Assembly: GCA_037074765.1 (NCBI GenBank)
Contig: JBAMDO010000062.1
Coordinates: 189,501 to 253,500 of the forward strand
DNA: 64,000 nt
Source: Mansonella perstans
Taxonomy: Eukaryota > Nematoda > Chromadorea > Rhabditida > Onchocercidae
Direction: 5' to 3'
Within the stretch, counting starts at the first letter, position 1. Every line of letters starts with the position of its first letter. The notes beneath the pieces were generated by a model, which was not told where the DNA came from, made no database searches, and was given only the letters and a program-made list of their open reading frames with translations. Positions 37,801 through 48,571 of this stretch are shown here, piece by piece. The position numbers were made by a program, and so were the translations under genes.

Positions 37801-40800
37801 GATAATTGTGAACAGGTAATTTTTATAGTTAATATGATATTTGTATATTATAGTGAAATCTTATTTGAATTTAGATCATATTTTCAGTTTCACTGTGCTT
37901 TTTTAACTTTTTTGAGCTTAATTTTTCATGAAATTGTTATTGCTGTCGAGTAATATTTTACAAAGCGACAGAGAATGGTGTAGTCGTTATATTACATATT
38001 ACATTCGAGACTTTTTCCTTTTGTCTCTTTAACCTCTTAGTGCAGGACATTGAATAAAGTTTCTAATGATTTAAAAAAAGGGAATTAAATTTTTTAGAAA
38101 ATATTGTTTTAGGAACGTATGGTGCAAACCTTAGATGCACTGGAGCTATTATTCTGTACGCTTGCTGATCGGCCTTTTGTAGTAACTATTGCTGTTGATC
38201 CGCATATAATTATTTCGGCTGTAAATCATAGCATGCATTCTGCGCTAGCTGGAACTGAACTTACTGGGCATGATTACCTTAAGGTTGTTCAGTATATGAA
38301 GTTTGAAAAAATTCGGAAATTTTTTAAGATGTTTTGAAGAAGTTCCAAAAAGCAGTAATGATTTCGAGAATGAGTAAAATTTAGAAGCAGCTTAAATCTG
38401 TCATATAATTGGTCTTTTACAGAAGGCTCAGGAATATTTTTAAAAATAATTGACTAATTATAATGAAATTATGGATAGAATGCATGTAACAACGTGGAAC
38501 AGAAAGAGATAGGGCGACATTTGATTAATGAATTTTTGTATGAAGGGATGAAATTTAATTGATAGACTATGGTAAAATGCCGTGGAATATTTCAAATCTT
38601 TCGAACAGTTCAATCGAAATTACCTCACTGCTTTTCAGAACATTATTAATATGCCTTTTTATCTGCATAATTCGGCTATTCGACAACTCAAAACAAATTT
38701 GCACAACAAAAGAGAAAGCTTAGCTGAATGGAAAGAAAGATTCAAGCGGCAGGATACTTTTCACGGTCAGTATTTTAATAGTTCGAAGTGCACTTAGCAA
38801 AAAAAATCAGTTTTATGTCATTTTAAACTGCTGATCAAATTTCTTCTGCTGTTATTGATGATAAAATTTGGTGGATTTTAAAATTTCAAAGTTATAAATA
38901 AAATTTTCCAGGGTCTTATATTTCTTTGCGGGAAGGTTTTGAAGGCAAATCAACAAGGAAGATGGCGATTGTAGGAACTCGTGGAGTAAGCCATTCGTTA
39001 ATGGCAGATGACTATTTCTCTAATATGAATCCACGATCAATGAAGCGTATTGTCAACGCACTTACGTTAACAGGACGGTTAGTAAAAATTTCAAGTTTGA
39101 AAGATGGTACAGATCTAATCTCTTATTTCTCAGGTAATTTATGGTTCTTTTATTAGCATTTGGTTATACCTTAGATTTGTGTTTTTTCCAATTCGCTCTT
39201 TTTTCAGTTTGATGCGTGCATTTGAAATTGAATTTTCATGGGTTTTGCTAGGTTACTGGGTTAGTCTAATTGAGCAATGGCCGTCCAGAATGTGTTGGCT
39301 TATTGATCACGCGTTGGATATTCCACAAGATTCATATCCACTTGCCGAGGTTTTTTTTTTCATTTATTCAATATCTTTCCGACTTTCTGTTTTCACATTT
39401 ACAAGTTTTGCAGCTGTACAACCAACTGAAGCAACAAATCCCGAAGAAGGATCCACTAATAGATCTGGATCGAAACCCGGATAATTTCGAATCTTTTCTG
39501 GAACAGGCATCCGTAATTGGCCCAGAACAGTTGACTGTCGGGCACGTTCGTCGTTTTGTTCCGTGTACATCCAATTTGGATCCTTATCTTAGAAAACTTA
39601 TCAGAGGTGGGATTATGAAATGAAAATTCTGTTGAAAAATCCTTAAATTATTTCGGTTTATAGAAATTTAAATTGTAAAGAAGTACTGCTTTAAAACATA
39701 ATGAATAATTTTTTATTATCTAAATTTGATTTTTGAATATATTCATTTTTCCGAATGTCGTATTGGGAACGCACAACCGGTTGAAGCAATTCCTAGTCGA
39801 CTGTCCAGCATAACTACTTTAGTGATCTCCGGCCCTGCTTGGCATCTTTTTAAAGTAAGCGATAAATTTTATTTTTTTTCTCTCTATTCATATTTTTGTT
39901 TTGTTGATGTAAATCGGACTCCTAATCAAACTTAAACTTAGGTCTAAAAATTCCAGTTTAGAAATTCCGATCACCTTCAAATTTTAGGGCAGTTAAATTG
40001 CTCGGTTTTCTTTACATGAAAAATACTTCATCAAAATACTTCACCCAGGCACCTCATTTCATATTTCATTTATGTTCAACTGTCTCTCTATTCTTTTTAT
40101 TTTTCATACTTTTTCAAATTGCAGGATAAGAACACTTGGCAAGGGATTCAAGTACCACTTGTTGAAATGAAGTTACCAGACATAATCGATCTGGTGAAAA
40201 AATTGGATATTCCAAATGAACGAATAAGTATTATTGCTGAAAAAATGTGTGCATCCAATCTTACTGGTCTTGTTTTGTCAGCATGTAATTTATCGGAAGT
40301 TCAAGAAACTCTTAAGGTTTTTTATTTATGTAAATTCGCTTAAAAAGATTTGAAGAATTTTCTTGCCTATTTTTTTGGTCGAAATTAGGAACTGTTCAAA
40401 ATACACCTGCTCAAAAATGGTTGTTTATGTTGATATTGTTTCTTAATTTATAATTAGTGCAAAGTTCTGTTATGATTCCTCCTGCTAAACTGAATAGTAG
40501 ATCTATTGTAGATCTATACGTAGAACAAAAAAAAGATCTATACGTAGAACAAAAAAATAGTTTCATAATATTTTCTAAAAATAAAAAAAAAGAAACATTA
40601 AACAATGTGCGACTGTTTAAAATGAAACTTTTAATTTGTCTATTTCCTGACAATCTTTATATATCAGTACTTGAGACTCTCAAGTAATTGCTCAGTATAT
40701 ATCGAGTTTTTTTATCATCTGTTTGCCCAGAGTTCATCGCAGTTTACTTTTCCGCTTATATTGGTAAGAAAAGGTTAAGATTAACAAACTTAAATAGGCA

Positions 40801-43800
40801 TAGTTGTAAACGGATAATTTTGTGAATTTGAAAATCAAGTTTCAGTTGAATTTGGGTGATTGGACATTGCTGAAGTTGTTAATTGAGACGCTTCAAACTT
40901 GGAAACCAATGGCACCTCCAGATGCTATAGAAACTCGTTCTTTGATATCATCTGTACATGCTTTAACTTCTCGTAATTCAACGCAAGAGTCAAAAGATAG
41001 AGTTGCTGTGCAGGTTATTTTTCTCAAATTAACGAGTATTGCTAAGTGATAAATTGACGCAGAAGCAAATTTATCTTTTGTTGCTGGCAATTCAGGGTGA
41101 TGATAATAGAGATTGAAGCCGATCTAATTTCCTATTTCTTTTCATTTAACATAATTGTCTGACTCATCATCTTTTTTAAATTAAATATAGCTTCTATTAG
41201 TAGCAGTAGTGTGGGTTTGTCAGATGGAACATTTGCCTTTATAAAATTTTATTAAAGAAATAATACAGTTTTTACTTTTCAATGCTAATAATAGATAATG
41301 ACTAAAATAAGTTTTTTAAGGACTTTGAATCAAAAATGACTTAATATGTCCAGTTATTACATGTAGTTTTTTTCCCTGATGTTACCTTTACTGAAGCTGT
41401 TTCAAAGGGAGATTCATTATTTACCACTAATCTATTGGTTCATGTTTTATCGGAATACGGAGGAACTAATGTAAATTTTTATAGAGGTTCACTTTTTAGT
41501 AATCGGATAATAGAGCTGCAAAAAAATTTTCAGTTGATAAATGATATAGTGTTAGATTTAAAGGAATAATTTTAATTTTTGAGATTTAGGCAGAAGTGGG
41601 AAGTGACCATCAGTGGATACTGGAAACTTTTTCTGGCATGGATGTTGCGGAGATAGATGATGTACTTCCCGTTTCTTCTGTACCATCCGTTCGTTTTACT
41701 GATGAGGCTGCATCGATACGTGATAGCACTGAAAGTGTTTGTGGATCATACGAGAATTTGTTGGATTCGGGATCCATGTTACAAACCCGGTATGTTTCTT
41801 TTTATTTCTTATTTCTTCTTGAAAATTCTATGAAATTGTGAGTTCTATGAAAGAAATGAAAAAATTCTATGAAACTTTAAAATTTATGAAATCAAACCGT
41901 TATCAACGGTTGATGCTTGACATGAATAGATGGATATATTACAAAATCATAAAAATTGATGATTTAGAAATCTCTGATACGTTTCGTCTGATGTTGATTG
42001 TCTGAAAATTCTTGCTTATAACTTCTCTCATATAATTGTGAAGATTGAATAAGAACTTCGTTGACTTCAGCAATTGACATTAGAGATATTCAGTACTTTC
42101 TTAAATTTTAGTTTTTCGTTTCCATTTTCACTTCAATAAATCTTATGAATCGGTAGTGACTGTGAGAAATATTTTTTTGCTTAATGATTTGGTATGCTAT
42201 GCAGTTACTCTCCATTCCGCGCTTATAATGTGCTATGCTTTTATTATCACTGCGGTTTGATTAAAGAATTTTTCAGTGGACAGATTTGCTAAAAAATAAC
42301 AAAACTGTTTATTGAATATGAAATTATAAAGCTATTTCAGAAGACTTCTAAAATTTTCAATTTATTTCTTTAACAAAAAATTAATATCAGAAAAGAGAAT
42401 GTGAATGTAATGATGAAACGAACTCGATATGGCCTTCATCACTAATATAAAAGGTATCGTGTATGATGTTGGACTGTACTTCTTTTTAGTCTGATTAGAT
42501 TTGGCATGACTCTAACAATTATGATATTTATCTTAAAACTCTTCATTTAAAAAGAATAAAATTTGGTTTGATTCGATAGTTTGTTGGGATAATAAGGTTT
42601 TGTATTGCTTTTACTGAAGCATGGAACTTAACTTTCCAAATCGCCTCGTATATTCTTTTCCTTCATTTATCTAATCCTTTTGTTTTCACTTTATTCATCC
42701 GCCCATTTTGTTTATTTTCTACTGTTTATGATACTTTTGAGTTTTATTGGGAACTCAGAGAACTTTGCTTCGAACATTGCATTATTTCTTGACAATGAAA
42801 ACAATAACTGATACGGTTAAGATAAAGAACGGAAATATTCGTTTATATTCTTGACTTACCGCCGTTTTTTGCGCTTTCTATTCACGATTCCCATCTAATT
42901 AATCAATTAATGGCTGAAATTTGATGAAATATTAAGCAAAAAAAAATTATGTGTTTTTATTAACCTTGCATGTCATATTATTTAGGTATTGCTGTTTTCA
43001 TCTTAACTTTTGCATCGTTTTATACTTTAACATTTTTTCTTGCTCAGAATAATTTAATGATAGTGTAATGTTTGCTGCTTTTACTATATCTAATGCTGTT
43101 AATTGAAGAAGAAATTTCAGGATGAAATTCTTAACAGTATTTCATTCGAGGTTCATCTTTATAATAAAGACATAATATTTGTGGTGAAGAATAGATAAAG
43201 TCTGATGTAATTCTCATATTTTGCAAGTTGATTAAAAAGGTATTGAGATGTCGTAGCAAATTTTGATCGAAAAAATCGGTTTTCATTTGTTTGGACATTC
43301 TTTGGTTATATTTGGGAATATCTTTTTATCTTTCTGGAATTCTAAATATTAGTCGTGGAAAGACTTTATTGGTTATTTGAACAGATATTTCCAAGCTGAA
43401 TACTGAAAGCATGTTTCCGCATTCGAAGTATATTATTTACTTCTTAATCTTTAGAGATTAGTCTGGATATGCTTTATATCTTCCATTTTTTCTTTCTTTC
43501 ACCATTTTAATTTTTTGAAATTTTTTTTTTTTATTCGCTTAAACAGATGGTGCGAGTTTAAGGGAAGCATTAGGAAACACAACACTAATGGATTCAGTAC
43601 ATTCCGACATGAATCATATAGATACGCATAATCGATCGACTTCTCGAACTCGTCCACCGATTATTCTGGATATTTCTGATAATCAGCAAACAGTGAAAGA
43701 AATGAGCCCTTCTAAGCGACTTTCAGTACTGGGCATTTTTAGTCACAGTCATGGTGATTGTTAACTTTCTCTTATTGCTCTTATCTGAAATGATAGTTGT

Positions 43801-45359
43801 TGATGATAAATAGTAATGTATTAGCTTAACATTGTGCACAATTCATGTATTATATCTTCCATATTGCCTGTTATGAAACAAATCCAGTCCTTTCTAAATA
43901 CTATAATAGATTACTGATATTAACTTTTCTGTCAATTTATTATTTATATGCTTATTTTAAATAGATCATATATTGTATATATTTTTTAATTCGTATTTTT
44001 CCTAATCTTTAATTCTAGGCCAGTTTAGCACTGTAATAATTTCTTGGTTTCAAAATGTTTTCTGAAGATGCACATTGTCAACTTTTAAGTTAACAAAGAA
44101 TTATTAAGCTTAATTTTATCAAATCTATTCTTAATATTCTTTGTAATCTTCTCAATGCCAATTTTCCATTTTTTAAATCATTAATTTAATTTCATCTCTA
44201 AAGGTCTTATTTATACACTGGAATACTATTTGTTTTTAAATAAAGCAATGATTTTTTTTTTTTTTTCTGATGGATAATTTCTATCAGAAAAATGAAATTG
44301 TGGATTATTCCCATCAGAAAAATGAAATTATGGAACTAGTGTGAGAATCACTGATTATTTCGGAATTAGTTAATATTAGAAAAATCATTAGCCATTATCA
44401 CATTTCACCCTAATAGTATTAACTAGGAATTTTATCCTTTCTGTATTTTATTATTTTTTGATGACAATGTGATTGAAATATCATGAGCTTTATTTTAATA
44501 ATGAAATTCAGATTTTCCTGAATTACTTTTGCTTTACATTGTCGTTATGCTTATGCCTATATTAAGAAAATAAATTATTTCCAGCGGAGTAATTTCATTG
44601 AAAAAATCCAATTTCTGGATGCTGATCAGGAAGTGCTTTTTTTATGGACAAAAGCAAAATTAAACCCATAGATATTTTTATATATTATTTTCTGGTTATG
44701 TCCTGAGATTTATCAGTTTAAATCTGTTAATTTGGATCAAGGTTCCTCGATATTTTCCACTCTTTCCCAAATGTACTCAAAAATATATTCCGCTTTCAAA
44801 AATTGAAACTTGCTGTTGCTGATGTTGAAATCTTTCGGGAACTATACATGTCATCATGTTTGGTTGGAGACATTTTGTATCCATAGCAACACATCCTAAA
44901 CAAACAATGTTACTTCAGTCGGAAGAATAATCATATTTAGCATTGCTTGATTTCAAATAATATTAGCACTATTTTAATTTACGATCAAATTTCGCTGATA
45001 ATAAAAGGTTATTAAATCTAAGTTAGTTAGGAAAATTCCTGTACAACTCTTTTGGATTAATTAAATGAATAATATTGACGAACTTCTTCACTTATTTAAA
45101 ATGCATAAATTTTCAAGAGTGATATTTTCAACTTTATAATATAATATGGGAAAAAAGATTATTAGCTGGTAAATTTTTTTTTTGTTTTGCAGTTTTGAGT
45201 GAATTAATGGTTTATAGCAAAAAACAAACTACTCGTATCCTTAATTGGCTTTTATTTCTCATTGCTTCAATATCTTGGATTTGTGTTTACATTGCTAGCA
45301 TTAACGTTTCAAAGCGTTATATCGAAAAATATACATCATCACTTCCATCAAATAAATGA
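31839..45359 (+). CDS. kidins-220: KIDINS220/ARMS-like ankyrin-repeat membrane scaffold with KAP NTPase domain
   Basis: Membrane scaffold that in vertebrates couples neurotrophin and other receptors to kinase signalling. Exons: 31839-31943, 32146-32241, 32521-32619, 32743-32925, 33023-33139, 33226-33324, 33476-33574, 33662-33760, 33904-34002, 34459-34840, 35155-35412, 35854-36013, 36443-36578, ~36784-36941, 37273-37447, 37717-37815, 38113-38283, 38639-38765, 38912-39077, 39208-39349, 39414-39606, 39754-39854, 40125-40315, 40846-41013, 41590-41789, then 43547-43753 and 45193-45359 (tentative). Order: eleven ankyrin repeats, KAP NTPase with four membrane segments, SAM-like segment, Ser-rich tail. 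About 1,400 residues, shorter than human (about 1,770), mainly in the tail. Unclear points: the 36578 junction, a CG-ended intron at 39753, and the link from 41789 to the tail exons, which may need an extra exon or be a separate transcript. Confidence 0.88.
32146..34680 (+). other. kidins-220: Eleven ankyrin repeats of KIDINS220
   Basis: Repeats are recognised by the TPLxxAAxxGHxxxVxxLLxxGA pattern, for example DGWTALLDASYMGHEEIVKI, FGSTALIWAARRGYKPIIEL, NGLSPLAIAAREGYVEIASM and ENRTALHLAIDKSFMDIAVA. The first is degenerate and the last merges into the pre-KAP segment. Human KIDINS220 also has eleven. Five exons are exactly 99 bases, that is 33 codons or one repeat each, all in phase 0. The repeats form the cytoplasmic N-terminal protein-binding surface. 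Confidence 0.93.
35652..35806. repeat. Inverted repeat with 26-base arms in a KIDINS220 intron
   Basis: Arms 35652-35677 and 35781-35806 are reverse complements with one mismatch (core TGAAAATGCTAATCTTTTCA). The spacer is about 100 bases. The right arm ends 47 bases before the exon at 35854, so a hairpin could form in the pre-mRNA near the acceptor. Confidence 0.85.
36960..36984 (+). repeat. Poly(T) run of 25 in a KIDINS220 intron
   Basis: Homopolymer directly after the exon ending at 36941. It may be length-variable; it is not coding. Confidence 0.9.
40125..41013 (+). other. kidins-220: SAM-like segment of KIDINS220
   Basis: Two exons encode VEMKLPDIIDLVKKLDIP, then CASNLTGLVLSACNLSEVQE and LNLGDWTLLKLLIETLQ. 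This matches the human segment that ends with NFGDWHLF in the region after the KAP domain, a SAM-like fold used for protein contacts. Length and the GDW motif agree with the family. Confidence 0.8.
40510..40556 (+). repeat. Direct repeat, 24-base period, two copies, in a KIDINS220 intron
   Basis: AGATCTATACGTAGAACAAA occurs twice in succession within the intron 40316-40845, with no other structure. Confidence 0.85.
43547..45359 (+). other. kidins-220: Tentative last exons of KIDINS220 with a C-terminal membrane helix
   Basis: An open exon (43547-43753) reads DGASLREALGNTT..., ..RTRPPIILDISDNQQ, ..SPSKRLSVLGIFSHSH. Unspliced it stops at 43764. A donor at 43754 (GTGATT) joins in exact phase to an exon at 45193 behind a strong TTTTGCAG acceptor, adding VLSELMVYSKKQTTRILNWL, a hydrophobic helix (LLFLIASISWICVYIAS) and a short basic end, with stop at 45357-45359. 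AATAAA follows 59 bases later, supporting a real 3' end. The link to the upstream exon at 41789 is out of phase unless a weak acceptor at 43556 (GCGAG) or another exon is used, so this may be a separate small gene for a tail-anchored protein. Confidence 0.5.
44271..44330 (+). repeat. Tandem duplication, 30-base unit, two copies
   Basis: Two adjacent copies sharing ATCAGAAAAATGAAATT and TGGAT(A/T)ATT lie between the two tentative last exons of KIDINS220. Confidence 0.85.
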
Positions 45360-45417
45360 AATACAAAATACTCTATGAGAAGGTTAATTTTCATTTCCAC
45401 TTAGAAATTATTGGAAA

Positions 45418-45423
45418 AATAAA
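45418..45423 (+). other. Poly(A) signal 59 bases after the 45359 stop
   Basis: AATAAA at a normal distance for a nematode 3' end. It supports the 45193-45359 exon as a genuine terminal exon. Confidence 0.55.
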
Positions 45424-45480
45424 AATTTTATTATTGCATCATCATATTATACATGTATAAATTAGATCTTTCTCTACATT

Positions 45481-45594
45481 AATTAACGCTTTGCTGAAGT
45501 AATTAGTACTTCGTTACAGTAATTAGTGTTTTGCTGCAGTAATTAATGCTTTGCTACAGTAATTAGTGCCTTGCTATTGTGATTAATACTTTGC
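45481..45594 (+). repeat. Tandem repeat, 20-base unit, nearly six copies
   Basis: Copies in perfect 20-base register share the core AATTAxTxCTTTGCTxCAGT (for example AATTAGTGTTTTGCTGCAGT and AATTAATGCTTTGCTACAGT). Divergence between copies is about 10-30%, so it is not a fresh expansion. It lies between the KIDINS220 and TMEM231 genes. Confidence 0.92.
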
Positions 45595-45809
45595 AAATAC
45601 TATCAGTTTGACGCTTCTTAAACCAAAAAAATTCTCATTTTTAGCCGTAACAAAAAAAAAAATTAAGTAGAATATACTGTTTGCGCTTAATGAATCATCG
45701 CATTATTCAGTGATTTAAATAAAATTCTTCTTTTCATTTTGTTTTTAACTTTTTATATTCCACTTAATTTTTTATTATGGCTAAAAATTACTTCGCAGAT
45801 CATTTTTAG

Positions 45810-48307
45810 CCCTATACATACAAGTACAAAGCTTCAAAATGTTCAACAGCATATTGTTGTAGTGTTGCTCTTTCTACCTTTACATTATTATTCACACTGT
45901 TCATTGCATTTACAACACAGGTAATTTTAATTTTCCAAAAAAAAACTATTTAAAATATTAATTGCTGGGATAGGATAATGATTTTAGTTGTTAGTTTACT
46001 TTTTTCATTCTAATTATTTAAGATTAATATAAAGATTTTTTGGAAGATTATTTATACGTAATTACTAGAAATTTTTATTAGCGTTTATTAAAGCTCTCAG
46101 GGTTTTTTTTTTTTGTCCTCCTCCCTTAACAAAAAATTTTATCATTTTCAAAATTTATGTAAGAATGAAAAAGTGTAAGAATTATTGATTGATTTCAGGG
46201 TTTTTGGAAAAAATTTAGTGAATATCGAGAGCAAGCAACAGTTTATTATAAACAACAATTCATTGTATTGTTAAAGGGAGAAATGCCAAACAGTTACTAC
46301 ATATGGAGTTCGTATCCATTACTTAATTATGCTGAAGAAGCACATATACGAATAGCGGTAATGGAAGAATACGAAAATGATTTTAATGATGACGGAAAAC
46401 CTGATCTGGTTAGCTGCTTTGCTTATACAAAGAGTTTTTTTCTACAGAAACATTTACTTGGATAAAAGTATAAAATTTAATTGTTGAGTGAAATTCAAAT
46501 ATCTTCTTTTGACATACATGATTTAAACACTGGAAAGATAATGCAGTTGAAAAGAACTCATCTCTGGTAATTTGTAATATCCTTCTAATTCTGTGTACTT
46601 ATTCACTGAATTTTAGATTGAATTAAATGTCACATTTCCTATTGAAGAAAAAGATAAAATCTCTGGAGTTTTTTATATGTTTTTATTTGATTATCAACTT
46701 GATCAAAGGTCGCGCTTTTCGGTATGAATTTTTTTCTGTACAAGCAATGCTCAAAAATTAAAATATTTTTTAATTTCTTTAATAAAAAGGGCTGTTGAAC
46801 ATTAGTTTTACACGGAAGTATATGAAAAAATTTCTCTGAAAAAAATAATTTTTTTTATTACTTAATAAAATTGGTGTATGTAAAGTGAATGTCTGAGAAT
46901 TCTTACAAAAATTTAGTTAAAGTCCGAAAAAGGAAACTTCTCAAAGTTACAGATGGAAACTGCAATACTTGATGACTTGGAGCACGTAACAATGTCATCA
47001 TCATTAATGGTTTCTGGCGATCTTTGGTTGGATCAAGCAGTTCCATTCTGGAGTAGTGGTCAAGATCCAGATCATGGAGGAGCTCTGATCAATGAATCCA
47101 ATTTGGATTTAGCTCAGTATAATCCTTCCGTAATTGTTACACGTAATTCTTTAAGGAATTTCACAACAACCTTGAAAAGGTAAATCGTTTTAAAAGATTT
47201 TTGCTCTTACTTATACTATCGACTTGCATTTTATTTTGACTTTACTACTTAATTGATTTTACATTTACAAGCTTACTAATATCAAAATAGGTTCTTCTTA
47301 AAGTTAGTTGAATCTGAACTTATTTGATGCAGTAGTTGCCCCATTAAATTATATGGTACTTAATTTTTGATATATTAATTTTTTTTCCATTCCTTTTTCT
47401 TTAGATAAGAAGAGTGCCGTCATTTTTTGGTCATCTAAAAATCATCTGTATCATTTTTTAGCTTCTATTTTCACTTCCATAATGAGTATTTCATCTTTCA
47501 GTTTCGATTTTTTTACTTTAATTTAGCTCGTAAATCATTGCTCAAATTTGACAGATAAAAGAGATTTTCAGAGTGATGAAAATCACCATTTTATTATCAT
47601 GGGCATAGCTTTTTTTTTGTTTGTTTTCTTAAAATATCGTTATTATGAAACATGTTTCAAAATTTCATTAAGTAGAAAAGGGAACTTCCCCAAAATCATG
47701 GATAGGAACTTTTTACATTCTAGCACAATTAATTTATAGAAAGGCTTTTATATTAATCTATATTCTTTTAAATCATTGAAATTAACCAATGCCACTTTTA
47801 TATTTGCTTTTTAGTTGTGATTTAAAGAAATTAAAAATAGAAGTGCCAGAAAAATTATATGGTAATAAATAATGAATAGGAAGAGAAATAACCTTATTTA
47901 TTGCTTAGTTCTTATTTTGATTCCATGATTTAAATAATAAGATTTTAGAGAGCTTGTAAATAGTAATTATAGCAATTAGTAATGCTTGAAATATTATTTT
48001 CCAAGAACTTAATTTCGTTTTTGTATATACTGAATTTTTTTTTTTAAGGAAAACAGTTTCATGGATACCCAAAAAAAGAACTGGTAGTAATAATTTCATA
48101 TTGCACTTATCGATACGAATCATTGAACAAGAACTGTTTTATCGAACAGGTCTTTTGGAACTCTTAAAATGGGCATGGATTCAATATTTTGCCTGTTTCA
48201 TTATTGTTTATTATTTCACTAATAAATTACGACGATTTTTATTTGAAAATAATGTTGTCAGTACGATTATTGTTCGACGAAATCATCATTTTAATGAATT
48301 TGACTAG
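45810..48307 (+). CDS. tmem-231: TMEM231, ciliary transition-zone membrane protein (first coding exon not placed)
   Basis: Member of the MKS module at the ciliary transition zone, which controls protein entry into cilia. Exons 45810-45920, 46199-46408, 46617-46721, 46953-47179 and 48049-48307 give 303 residues; human TMEM231 has 316. Seen in order: PYTYKYKASKCS and a first hydrophobic segment (STFTLLFTLFIAF), GFWKKFSEYREQ, FNDDGKPDLIELNVTFPI, VSGDLWLDQAVPF, then WAWIQYFACFIIVYYF as the second membrane segment and VVSTIIV near the end. This matches the human order SYRAGLCSKAALF, RNQDGKTDM, VNGDLRL, FAWVQYV and QVVTTIPV. The frame is closed by TAG just before 45810, where TTTTTAG can serve as acceptor, so about nine N-terminal residues must come from an upstream exon. 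Stop TAG 48305-48307. Confidence 0.93.
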
Positions 48308-48565
48308 ATGAACAAACGATAGTAATGATGGAAAAAAAAGAAAAAAGTCTGGATAATCAGGATGCAAAAGAAATAATGATGGGTCTTCGCATTTTTTGTA
48401 AATAGCAATTGCTTGAACAAATTACGAATCATTCATTATTCATTATAAAAATAATAATTTGAGTGAACATTTTTGAAATGTACTAAGAGATGTTTTTGTA
48501 TGATCTAAAAAAAAGGTTAAACTTCAAGGCTTGTAAAGAAAACACCTTAAAACTTACACACCTTA

Positions 48566-48571
48566 AATAAA
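48566..48571 (+). other. Possible poly(A) signal of TMEM231
   Basis: AATAAA about 260 bases after the TMEM231 stop; the first canonical hexamer seen downstream. Confidence 0.4.

Larger units (their letters stand above)
34760..39606 (+). other. kidins-220: KAP-family P-loop NTPase domain with membrane segments
   Basis: Walker A is GLYAKWGSGKSVLLDKV, created across the intron ending at 35154; the Walker B-like strand is TRLIVVVDGLDNCEQ (near 37770-37815). The KAP family inserts transmembrane helices between these motifs. Here four hydrophobic segments are seen: WSLVFSVGLLIAMFTLTII, a second around SISGSVLFFLWLLLYG, VTVMVSLFFFSINVALILL and YLLGCTFFFAIAAILALY. Later family landmarks are FLFADYHRLSSIGGEQA, DPHIIISAVNHS, GHDYLK and TGRLMRAFEIEFSW. 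The catalytic motifs look intact. Confidence 0.9.

Noticed and set aside
39364..39574. Two open frames on the - strand
   Set aside because: They are antisense shadows of the KIDINS220 exon at 39414-39606, which has clear homology on the + strand.
45207..45359. Stand-alone 50-residue single-pass protein
   Set aside because: Possible, but the exon has a strong acceptor at 45192 and joins in phase to 43753, so I treat it as a terminal exon; listed with low confidence there.
48101..48307. Separate small membrane protein
   Set aside because: It is the last exon of TMEM231 (WAWIQYFACFIIVYYF and the VVSTIIV end), in phase with the preceding exons.
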